Source of the DNA: Nocardioidaceae bacterium
GTDB lineage: Bacteria; Actinomycetota; Actinomycetes; Propionibacteriales; Nocardioidaceae
NCBI GenBank assembly: GCA_013813125.1
Contig: JACCSH010000105.1
Coordinates: 1-5,693, forward strand
DNA: 5,693 nt
Reading direction: 5' to 3'
The notes below the pieces were generated by a model. The model saw only the letters and a program-made list of their open reading frames with translations, made no database searches and had not been told where the DNA came from. A program made the position numbers and the translations under genes. This document shows positions 1 to 5,300 of this stretch, piece by piece (the first letter of the stretch is position 1; each line of letters opens with the position of its first letter).

Positions 1-483
1 GTCCCTTTCGGCGGCGGGAGCGAAGACGTCACCGATGAACGACTTCTGTGCAGCGGAGTAGTTCCCGACGACGACGAAAGGCGTCAAGACGGCAGAGCAG
101 ACGACTGCCAGCCAAACGGCCTCCACCCACCGCTGCGGCCCGGACATGACGCGCGGGCGCAACATCCACTGGCTCACCAAGATCGTGGCTACCCAAACCA
201 GGCCCAGCGCCACTCCCGCGATGGTGACCAATGTGAGCCACCGCGGCTGAACGGACAAGCGGAAGAGCAGGTCGCGGCGCTCCATCAGCAGATAGCCAGC
301 TGCCGAGGCACCGATCACGAAAGTCCCCAGGACGCAGGCACCCAGCCACCGACGTCCGGCGACGAAAAACGCGAGACCCGGGACGATGGCGCCCGATGAG
401 GTCACTGCCAACGCCACCGGCAGCGTCAGGGGTCGACGAACCCGGGTATCGGAGGCTTCGTATCCTCCCGGGTGCTCTGCCAA
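1..483 (-). CDS. LCP (LytR-CpsA-Psr) family protein, N-terminal part, cut by window edge
   Basis: The frame is open from the left edge up to a TAA at 526-528, and its only plausible start in that stretch is the TTG at 481-483. The 161 visible residues begin MAEHPGGYEASDTRVRRPLT. They hold about four hydrophobic segments (roughly residues 22-41, 44-63, 82-102 and 122-141), including IVPGLAFFVAGRR. They end with NYSAAQKSFIGDVF, which is the junction that usually precedes the extracellular LCP domain in actinobacterial members. The catalytic domain itself lies off the window, so the family call rests on the N-terminal architecture. LCP enzymes transfer lipid-linked glycopolymers such as teichoic acid or arabinogalactan to peptidoglycan at the outer membrane face. 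The gene is divergent from dapB. The start is uncertain: AGAGAGG lies 14 nt before the TTG, which is far for a ribosome site, and GTG at 415-417 is an in-frame but less likely alternative. A generic polytopic membrane protein remains possible. Confidence 0.7.
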   Translation of the reverse strand, partial: MAEHPGGYEASDTRVRRPLTLPVALAVTSSGAIVPGLAFFVAGRRWLGACVLGTFVIGASAAGYLLMERRDLLFRLSVQPRWLTLVTIAGVALGLVWVATILVSQWMLRPRVMSGPQRWVEAVWLAVVCSAVLTPFVVVGNYSAAQKSFIGDVFAPAAERD

Positions 484-522
484 GTCGGCTTTCCCAGCCT
501 CTCTCCGGATGGTGCCAAAGCG

Positions 523-528
523 AGTTTA
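523..528 (-). promoter_or_regulatory. Possible -10 box for the leftward LCP gene
   Basis: On the minus strand TAAACT fits the actinobacterial TANNNT -10 pattern. It lies about 40 nt before the TTG start of the LCP gene. I see no convincing -35 hexamer at 16-18 nt. An 8-bp palindrome GGTGCACC at 532-539 lies just upstream and could be part of a binding site. The evidence is weak. Confidence 0.25.
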
Positions 529-571
529 GTCGGTGCACCTGCGCTTCGGTGACGAAGTAACGCGCCGCGTC

Positions 572-600
572 GGAAACGCTGGCTCGCCACCCACTACAGT
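572..600 (+). promoter_or_regulatory. Probable dapB promoter giving a leaderless transcript
   Basis: TACAGT at 595-600 matches TANNNT and ends 7 nt before the dapB ATG. The predicted transcription start therefore falls on or next to the A of the ATG. The sequence before the ATG (CACTACAGTCGCAGCC) has no purine-rich ribosome site, which agrees with leaderless translation, common in actinobacteria. The hexamer at -35 spacing (GGAAAC at 572-577, 17-nt spacer) is not a housekeeping TTGACA. Confidence 0.45.
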
Positions 601-607
601 CGCAGCC

Positions 608-1348
608 ATGATCCGGGTGGGCGTGATCGGCGCGCAGGGGAAGATGGGCTCGCAGGCGGCTCTGGCAGTCCGGTCGGCCGATGATCTGATACTGGTGGCC
701 CAAGTCGACGTCGACGACGACCTCGCCGACTTAGTTGGCGTCGACGTCGCCGTTGACTTCACTCATCCCGCTGCCGTGATGCACAACATCGGCTGGTGCG
801 TGGCGCACGGTGTCAACGTCGTCGTCGGTACCTCCGGTTTCACGAAGGAGCGACTCGCGGCTGTCGAAAGCCAGCTGGCTGAGGCGCCTGACGTGGGTGT
901 GATCGTGGTCCCGAACTTTTCAATCGGCGCGATCTTGATGATGCGGTTCGCTGCCGAAGCCGCCAGGTTCTACGAGTCGGTCGAGATCATCGAACTGCAT
1001 CACCCCAGCAAGGCCGATGCCCCGTCTGGCACCGCTCGACGCACCGCCGAACTGGTGGCCGCGGCCCGTTCGGACGCTGGCGCTGGGGCTATGCCCGATG
1101 CCACTGTCCAGCAGGAAGTGGGGGCTCGGGGAGCGACGATCGAGGGGGTTCCCGTACACAGTGTTCGGCTGCGCGGGCTGGTCGCGCATCAAGAGGTGGT
1201 TTTCGGAAGCGCCGGGGAGATCCTCACCGTCCGACACGACTCACTGGGCCGCGAGTCGTTTCTGCCGGGTGTGCTGGCAGCCGTGCGAGCAGTGGCGCGC
1301 ACCCCCGGACTGACGGTCGGCCTGGACTCGGTGCTTGGGCTGGCGTGA
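608..1348 (+). CDS. dapB: 4-hydroxy-tetrahydrodipicolinate reductase (DapB)
   Basis: DapB makes tetrahydrodipicolinate from 4-hydroxy-tetrahydrodipicolinate with NAD(P)H in the cytoplasm. This step leads to meso-diaminopimelate for peptidoglycan and to lysine. The protein has 246 residues, the usual size for the mycobacterial type (about 245). The Rossmann nucleotide loop GAQGKMG lies at residues 8-14, DFTHP at 50-54, GTSGFT at 74-79 and PNFSIGA at 102-108. The catalytic and substrate motif ELHHPSKADAPSGTA lies at 129-143, with the His pair 131-132 and Lys135, and HSVRLRGLVAHQEVVFG at 184-200. All key residues are intact. The ATG at 608 is chosen because the Rossmann strand begins directly after it; the in-frame GTG at 533 would add 25 residues unlike DapB. 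No ribosome site precedes the ATG, so translation is probably leaderless. The TPR gene downstream is probably co-transcribed, since the gap is only 37 nt. Confidence 0.97.
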   Translation: MIRVGVIGAQGKMGSQAALAVRSADDLILVAQVDVDDDLADLVGVDVAVDFTHPAAVMHNIGWCVAHGVNVVVGTSGFTKERLAAVESQLAEAPDVGVIVVPNFSIGAILMMRFAAEAARFYESVEIIELHHPSKADAPSGTARRTAELVAAARSDAGAGAMPDATVQQEVGARGATIEGVPVHSVRLRGLVAHQEVVFGSAGEILTVRHDSLGRESFLPGVLAAVRAVARTPGLTVGLDSVLGLA

Positions 1349-1385
1349 GGAGAGGTTGCCGGGCGAGGCGGCTGGGGGCCCTCTG

Positions 1386-1832
1386 ATGCGCGCGCGGAAC
1401 GTTGTGGTGGCTCTGGTCGTGCTGTTGGCCATGTACCTCACGATCGTGGGGTACATGGCCGTGCTGCTGATTCGCGCCGGAGGAGTTGTCCCCGTCACGC
1501 TCGGACTAGCCATCTTGGTGCTGCCCTTGGTCGGCGCCTACGTCGTATGGCGGGAGATCCAGTTCGGTGCTGCGACGGCCAGGCTCTCCTCTGAGCTGGT
1601 GAGTGATGGCCGCTGGCCAATCGATGAGCTCCCGCTGCGCCCTTCGGGGCGCCCTGAGCGAACCGCTGCGGACACGCTGTTCGCCCAGCGACAGGCCGAG
1701 GTCGACGCAGCGCCCGGTGACTGGGCGGCCTGGTACCGCCTGGGGTTGGCATACGAAGACGCCGGCGATCGCAGACGCGCTCGCGCCACCTTGCGGTACG
1801 CCATCGACCTCCACGACAGGCAGACCCGCTGA
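1386..1832 (+). CDS. Small membrane protein with a C-terminal TPR-like repeat
   Basis: This 148-residue protein has two hydrophobic segments, at about residues 6-29 and 34-55. A basic/polar linker follows, then one TPR-like helical pair at 112-142, recognisable by WYRLGLAYEDAGD and the following ARATLRYAI. The first segment is preceded by MRAR, so the C-terminal part probably faces the cytoplasm and could bind a partner protein. Its function is unknown. From memory, a small conserved membrane protein follows dapB in mycobacteria and other actinobacteria, and this may be its counterpart. I chose the ATG at 1386 because GGGGG (1374-1378) sits 7 nt before it. An upstream in-frame TTG at 1356 follows GAGGAG with only 3 nt spacing and is less likely. 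The gene starts 37 nt after dapB and lies in the same direction, so it is probably in the same transcript. Confidence 0.75.
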   Translation: MRARNVVVALVVLLAMYLTIVGYMAVLLIRAGGVVPVTLGLAILVLPLVGAYVVWREIQFGAATARLSSELVSDGRWPIDELPLRPSGRPERTAADTLFAQRQAEVDAAPGDWAAWYRLGLAYEDAGDRRRARATLRYAIDLHDRQTR

Positions 1833-1951
1833 CCGCAAGGCCTTGGACGCTGGCTCGTTGTGGTTCGGCGGCGCACCTGACGGAAGCACGACCAGCTCGT
1901 CGCCTAGGACTTCGCGCGGCTGGGCGCGGATTGCCGTACGGAGATTTCTGG

Positions 1952-2506
1952 TCAGTGCGGACGCAGATCGGTGTGCAGCCTGACCTGTTTGGCCAGCACT
2001 GCGCCGTCGCCATGCAAGTCGAGCTCGCGGTGCGCACCGTCCGGTGCCCAGCCCTGGCCGTCCAAGAATCCGCGCAGATGGTCGTCTGCGGCGTGCAACC
2101 ACATCGTCGCCCGCTCGAAGCGGTCAGAGCGCATCGTCTCGACGGCGGCATGCAGCAGCCGGGACCCGTGGCCGGCCCCGCGGTGTTCGGGATCGACTAC
2201 GAACTCGGCGATCTCTGCGTCCCTTACCGGGTCGGCATCGGCGTCCGTCGCGGGCGCTGTGGCGGCGAATCCGCGTATGTTCGCCCGCTCGAGCGCGACC
2301 AGCACCCGCTGCCTGGCGTCCCGAGGGCGGGCGATCGACGATTGCCACGCCTGCTCGAACTGGTCGGTGGGCAACGCCGTGAGGATCTCCCCAGGCAGTA
2401 CGTCGGCAAAGGTCTGCTGCCAGGCGCGAACCTGCACCGCGGCGATGGCCGCCGAGTCCTGAGCCCAAGCCGAGCGCACGCTTACATCCGCGGTCGGAGT
2501 GGTCAT
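1952..2506 (-). CDS. GNAT family N-acetyltransferase
   Basis: The 184-residue protein fits a single GNAT domain that uses acetyl-CoA to acetylate an amino group on an unknown substrate. The first helix region reads AAIAAVQVRAWQQTF (about residues 19-33), as in many GNATs. Motif A is AEIAEFVVDPEHRGAGHGSRLL at about 97-118, whose R109-G110-x-G112-x-G114 loop binds the pyrophosphate of acetyl-CoA. The C-terminal part LRGFLDGQGW (144-153) is the usual helix plus the turn before the last strand. The ATG at 2504-2506 starts MTTPTADVSVRSAWA. Its ribosome site is weak (GTGAGCG). The gene is convergent with the TPR gene (119-nt gap) and lies 89 nt after the DeoR gene on the same strand, with a promoter candidate of its own. 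The start region has been tandemly duplicated (see the repeat and the leader frame). The neighbours do not reveal its substrate. Confidence 0.88.
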   Translation of the reverse strand: MTTPTADVSVRSAWAQDSAAIAAVQVRAWQQTFADVLPGEILTALPTDQFEQAWQSSIARPRDARQRVLVALERANIRGFAATAPATDADADPVRDAEIAEFVVDPEHRGAGHGSRLLHAAVETMRSDRFERATMWLHAADDHLRGFLDGQGWAPDGAHRELDLHGDGAVLAKQVRLHTDLRPH

Positions 2507-2544
2507 GGAACGCTCACGTCCGCGGTCGCATTGGCCATGGACCG
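2479..2544. repeat. Imperfect tandem duplication, 32-nt period, spanning the GNAT start codon
   Basis: Positions 2479-2512 and 2511-2544 align without gaps at an offset of 32 nt, with 28 of 34 bases identical. Mismatches are at 2483/2515, 2486/2518, 2497/2529, 2499/2531, 2503/2535 and 2510/2542. Both copies contain CCATG-type start codons on the minus strand, plus the codons for TADVSV. The copies have diverged, so the duplication is not brand new. Confidence 0.85.
2503..2538 (-). CDS. 11-codon leader reading frame overlapping the GNAT start
   Basis: On the minus strand ATG at 2536-2538 opens the frame MANATADVSVP, ending in TGA at 2503-2505. That TGA overlaps the GNAT start as ATGA, the classic layout for coupled translation. 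The peptide mirrors the GNAT N-terminus MTTPTADVSVR: the six residues TADVSV are identical, with synonymous codon changes in several of them. It arose from a 32-nt tandem duplication whose length is not a multiple of three. A candidate -10 box ends 7 nt before this ATG, so the leader could be the first codon of a leaderless transcript. Whether it is translated is inference. A frameshift or assembly error in this stretch is an alternative. Confidence 0.45.
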   Translation of the reverse strand: MANATADVSVP

Positions 2545-2545
2545 A

Positions 2546-2576
2546 ATTGTCGCAGCTAGGTGGCTCCGAGCGACAA
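2546..2576 (-). promoter_or_regulatory. Candidate promoter for the leader frame and GNAT gene
   Basis: On the minus strand TTGTCG (2571-2576) is followed after 19 nt by GACAAT (2546-2551), and 7 nt further comes the leader ATG at 2538. The spacing would place the transcription start at the ATG. The two hexamers lie within a 7-bp inverted repeat (TTGTCGC at 2547-2553 on the plus strand, GCGACAA at 2570-2576, 16-nt spacer). The repeat could also be an operator or a weak 3' hairpin of the DeoR gene, which ends at 2596. No T-tract follows. The 19-nt spacer is long for a housekeeping promoter. Confidence 0.35.
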
Positions 2577-2595
2577 CGCACACTGCGCTGGACGG

Positions 2596-3399
2596 TCAGA
2601 CGAGCACGACCTCCATGCCTCCGTCAGTCAGAGCTTTCACGGCGTCGTGATCTGCTTGGTCGTCGGTGATCAGCATGTCGATGGATGCGATCGGGCAGAT
2701 GCGGGCTAGAGCCGTTCGGGTCAGCTTTTCGGCTGAGCCGACCGCGACAACGCGCCGTGCAGCGGCCACCATCTGGCCGTTTATGCCAGCCTCTCCGAGA
2801 TGTCGACACATCGCGCCGCCCTCGGCGTTGAGGGAGTGGACTCCCAACATGAGCAGGTCGAGGCGCAGGTCGTCTAGGAATCGCGAGGAGAAGGGCCCAT
2901 GCAGTTCGTAGGACTCGCGGCGGGCAACCCCGCCGATGCAGACCGTTCGACAGTGGGGGCGCAGCACCATTTCGGTGGCGATGTTCAGTGCGTTGGTGAC
3001 GATGGTGATGGCATCCTGGCCGAGGCTCATCAGGTCGCGACGCGACGCGATCGCGCGTGCGGTCAGAGTCGTAGTGGTGCCGCCGTTGAGCCCGACGACC
3101 ATGCCGGGCTCGACCAGCGCTGCTGCGGCGGCGGCAATCCGATCCTTGGCGGTGGCGCCTCCGGTGGACCGGTACCGCGCCGGGAGGTCATATGCCACCG
3201 ACGTTGCGACCACTCCACCATGGGTGCGGGTGGCGAGTTGCTGCTGCTCGAGCGACGTGAAGTCCCTGCGTACCGTAGCCGCTGACACACCCAGCTCACT
3301 TGCGGCATCTCCGACGCTCAGGGTGCCGCGGTCTGCCAGCAAGCTCAGCAGCAGACGCCACCGCTCGGAGCGTTGCTGCGGATGTTCGGTGGTCGTCAT
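2596..3399 (-). CDS. DeoR/GlpR family transcriptional regulator
   Basis: This 267-residue protein has the normal DeoR length and two-part layout. The N-terminal winged helix-turn-helix covers about residues 11-62: LSVGDAASELGVSAATVRRD (27-46), then the family hallmark LATRTHGG (55-62). The C-terminal sugar-phosphate-binding DeoRC domain shows GLNGGTTTT (103-111), TIVTNALNIA (132-141), CIGGVARRESYELHGP (154-169), GVHSLNAEGG (186-195) and MLITDD (242-247). Two blocks depart from the usual consensus: GVHSL replaces the common G-x-D-G-I, and VGSAEKL (220-226) replaces the common D-x-S-K block. The effector may therefore be unusual. It starts 28 nt after the stop of the second permease gene and lies in the same direction. 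It is probably the last gene of the importer operon and likely represses it until a sugar phosphate accumulates. Operator sites would lie upstream of the binding-protein gene, outside the window. The ATG at 3397-3399 has GAGG almost touching it; GGGCGG further upstream may serve as ribosome site. Confidence 0.92.
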   Translation of the reverse strand: MTTTEHPQQRSERWRLLLSLLADRGTLSVGDAASELGVSAATVRRDFTSLEQQQLATRTHGGVVATSVAYDLPARYRSTGGATAKDRIAAAAAALVEPGMVVGLNGGTTTTLTARAIASRRDLMSLGQDAITIVTNALNIATEMVLRPHCRTVCIGGVARRESYELHGPFSSRFLDDLRLDLLMLGVHSLNAEGGAMCRHLGEAGINGQMVAAARRVVAVGSAEKLTRTALARICPIASIDMLITDDQADHDAVKALTDGGMEVVLV

Positions 3400-3427
3400 A
3401 CCTCAGCCGCCCACCCGAGCACTGCGC

Positions 3428-4324
3428 TCACTTGACGCTTCCAGCAGTCAGACCTCCGACCAGTCGACGCTCGATCAGGGCGAACAGGATGGCGACGGGC
3501 ACGATACTCACCACCGAGATGCCGAACACGTAGTGCCACGATGTGGCGTACTGACCTACGAACTTGGTGAGCGCAACCGAAAGCGGCTGGTTCGCGTCGG
3601 TCGTCAAGATCACCAAACTCGCCGCGAACTCGTTCCAACAGGCCACGACGGTGAAGATGGTGGCCGTGACGATGCCCGGCCAGACCAGCGGCAGGGTGAT
3701 CTTGCGCAACACTTGCAGATGTGACAGCCCGTCGAGCATCGCGGCCTCCTCGAGCTCGACCGGAATGGTGGCAAAGAAGCTGTGCAGGATCCAGACGGCG
3801 AAGGAGAGGTTGAACGCGGCGTTGACCAGAATCATGGCTAACCAGGTGTCGTGTATGCCGATTGCCAGGAACTGTCGGACCAACCCCACCGCGAGCACGG
3901 TCGGCTGGAGCATTTGCGTGATCAGCACGAGGAAGAGGAAGGCAAGGCGACCGGGAAAGCGTCGTCTCGAGGTGTAGTAGGCCGCAGGGACGGCCACCAG
4001 CAGGACGAGCACGGTGGCGGCAGCCGAGATGGCAATCGTGCTGATGAGGTTCAGCGGCAGGGGTGTCTCGGGTGTGTCCCACATGGTCACGTAGTTGCGC
4101 GGCTGCCAGTCCGTGGGCAGGTAGGTGGGCTCGATGCTCAAGATCTCCTTCTTGGTCTTGAACGAGCCGAGCAACATCACGACATACGGGATCAAGAACA
4201 GAAAGGCAATGACGGCACCCACCGCCGTGAGGCCCCAGCGACGGCGCGGTGCTGCGATCCGGTGCGGCCGGCCTGCGGACGTCGGGACCGGCGGAGCCGG
4301 CGCCAGCGGCACTTGCGTCGCCAT
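3428..4324 (-). CDS. Carbohydrate ABC transporter permease, MalG type
   Basis: This 298-residue inner-membrane subunit of a carbohydrate uptake (CUT1) importer has six hydrophobic segments, at about residues 31-52, 92-117, 126-150, 160-183, 215-235 and 265-286. The EAA loop that docks on the ATPase lies at about 190-212 (ELEEAAMLDG, then ITLPL). SFKTKKEI (54-61) after the first segment and the terminal GLTAGSVK are typical of the MalG/UgpE/LacG group. A Pro/Ala-rich cytoplasmic tail precedes the first segment. It pairs with the MalF-like subunit encoded directly upstream; only 3 nt separate the genes and its ribosome site lies inside that gene, so the two are translationally close. Alternatives within the family (glycerol-3-phosphate, polyol, disaccharide) cannot be separated from sequence alone. 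Confidence 0.95.
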   Translation of the reverse strand: MATQVPLAPAPPVPTSAGRPHRIAAPRRRWGLTAVGAVIAFLFLIPYVVMLLGSFKTKKEILSIEPTYLPTDWQPRNYVTMWDTPETPLPLNLISTIAISAAATVLVLLVAVPAAYYTSRRRFPGRLAFLFLVLITQMLQPTVLAVGLVRQFLAIGIHDTWLAMILVNAAFNLSFAVWILHSFFATIPVELEEAAMLDGLSHLQVLRKITLPLVWPGIVTATIFTVVACWNEFAASLVILTTDANQPLSVALTKFVGQYATSWHYVFGISVVSIVPVAILFALIERRLVGGLTAGSVK

Positions 4325-4327
4325 CGC

Positions 4328-5224
4328 TCAGTCCTCCCGCAGTGGCCGGGTGACAGCCATGTAAACGACGATGATGACCAGCACCAACCCGAAGTTGAAG
4401 ACCGACAGGGCCTGCGCGAGGGCGGGTTCGCGGTAGAGCGTGAGCAGCTTGAAGGTCAGTGACGTGGTGGTGTCTGCCTCGATGCCCGGCAGGTCGCCGG
4501 TGATGACGCGCAGAATGGGCAAGGAGTTGAACACGTTGATGATGTTGATGATGACGGCGACAGCGAGCGCCCCCCGCAGTTGTGGGAGCACGATGCGGGT
4601 GTATCGCTGCCACGGGCTGACCCCGTCGACGTCGGCGGCCTCGAGGATCTCGGTGGGAATGGTCTGCAGTCCAGCGAGGATCGTGTAGGTGGTGAACGGT
4701 ACGGACACGAAGACACCAACGACCATGGCCACCGCGAGAGCTGATGTGGGTTGCTTCGTGAAGCCGAAGGTCTCGTCGAGGACGTGGATCTGGACGAGGA
4801 ACTTGTTGAGGATTCCGACGTTGGGTTCGAGCATGTAGTAGAAGACGGTGGTGGTCATCACCACGCTGGCAGCCCAGGGGATGAGGATGGCCAGTCGGAT
4901 GGTTCGACGTCCGGGGAACTCCTTGTTCAGGAACTGCGCCAGCGCAAGGGAGATCAAGACCGTCACCAGCACCACGCCGGATACCCAGATCGCGGTATTC
5001 AGCAGGACCCGGGGCACACCGTCGTTCTCAAAGACCTGGCGGTAATTGTCCAGGCCCACGCCACCGCGATCGACCCCGCTCAACGAAAGATCCCGCGTAG
5101 AGGTGTAGACCATGACCCCGGCAGGGAACAGCACGATAGCCACGATCAGCGCCAGCGCAGGAGAGAGCCAGGGCAGCGCAGAAGCAGTCTGCTTCAGGCG
5201 CGAGCCGTTGCCGGCAGTCGCCAT
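4328..5224 (-). CDS. Carbohydrate ABC transporter permease, MalF type
   Basis: This 298-residue inner-membrane protein has six hydrophobic segments, at about residues 20-41, 76-99, 108-131, 162-184, 217-238 and 274-294. LGLDNYRQVF-like sequence (GLDNYRQVF, about 57-65) in the first periplasmic loop is common in MalF/UgpA/LacF subunits. The EAA loop is EILEAADVDG (192-201) followed by IVLPQL (211-216). The long MalF-specific P2 domain of enteric bacteria is absent, as is normal for actinobacterial and UgpA-type members. With the downstream MalG-type subunit it forms the channel, fed by the binding protein encoded upstream. The start at 5222-5224 is well supported by GAGGAG 6 nt before it. No ATPase gene is adjacent in the window. 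Confidence 0.95.
   Translation of the reverse strand: MATAGNGSRLKQTASALPWLSPALALIVAIVLFPAGVMVYTSTRDLSLSGVDRGGVGLDNYRQVFENDGVPRVLLNTAIWVSGVVLVTVLISLALAQFLNKEFPGRRTIRLAILIPWAASVVMTTTVFYYMLEPNVGILNKFLVQIHVLDETFGFTKQPTSALAVAMVVGVFVSVPFTTYTILAGLQTIPTEILEAADVDGVSPWQRYTRIVLPQLRGALAVAVIINIINVFNSLPILRVITGDLPGIEADTTTSLTFKLLTLYREPALAQALSVFNFGLVLVIIVVYMAVTRPLRED
4333..4338 (-). promoter_or_regulatory. Ribosome binding site of the MalG-type permease
   Basis: GGGAGG on the minus strand lies 8 nt before the ATG at 4322-4324, inside the last codons of the upstream permease gene. It supports this start and points to coordinated translation of the two permease subunits. Confidence 0.75.
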
Positions 5225-5230
5225 GGCAAG

Positions 5231-5236
5231 CTCCTC
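5231..5236 (-). promoter_or_regulatory. Ribosome binding site of the MalF-type permease
   Basis: GAGGAG on the minus strand lies 6 nt before the ATG at 5222-5224. This is a strong and well-spaced site, so the permease can start translation independently even though its gene follows the binding-protein gene in the operon. Confidence 0.8.
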
Positions 5237-5257
5237 GACAGCTAGTTGGGGAACCGC

Positions 5258-5289
5258 GGGGTGGGACCTGGTCGCCTCGGCCCCACCCC
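5258..5289 (-). other. GC-rich stem-loop between binding-protein and permease genes
   Basis: In the minus-strand transcript GGGGTGGGGCC (5279-5289) pairs with GGTCCCACCCC (5258-5268), giving an 11-bp stem with one G-U pair and a 10-nt loop (5269-5278). It begins 11 nt after the stop codon of the binding-protein gene. No T-tract follows, so it is not a standard intrinsic terminator. In many importer operons such a hairpin protects the 3' end of the binding-protein message or lowers read-through into the permease genes, so that the binding protein is made in excess. That role is inferred here. Confidence 0.7.
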
Positions 5290-5300
5290 CTCACACGAGC

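Noticed and set aside
533..607. N-terminal extension of DapB from the GTG at 533
   Set aside because: The 25 extra residues do not resemble DapB, whose Rossmann strand starts directly at the ATG at 608.
29..703. Minus-strand open frame of 224 codons covering the intergenic region and the dapB start
   Set aside because: It lies antisense to dapB and out of frame with the LCP N-terminal coding. Its translation is Arg/Pro/Gly-rich with no family features, which is typical of a GC-rich shadow frame.
1495..2151. Long minus-strand open frames opposite the TPR gene
   Set aside because: They are antisense to a protein with convincing membrane and TPR segments and are compositionally biased. Only the part around 1803-1916 was kept as a weak finding.
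1931..2650. Plus-strand open frames opposite the acetyltransferase gene
   Set aside because: They run antisense to a clear GNAT domain and their translations lack recognisable motifs.
2581..3428. Nine-base direct repeat CACTGCGCT flanking the DeoR gene (2581-2589 and 3420-3428)
   Set aside because: Many 9-mers are expected to recur by chance in a GC-rich 5.7-kb window. There are no transposase genes or terminal inverted repeats, so it is not evidence of insertion.
3396..4613. Minus-strand open frame of 405 codons across the MalG-type permease gene
   Set aside because: It is a frame shadow: the His/Arg-rich translation has no membrane segments, while the other frame gives a textbook permease with ribosome site and EAA loop.
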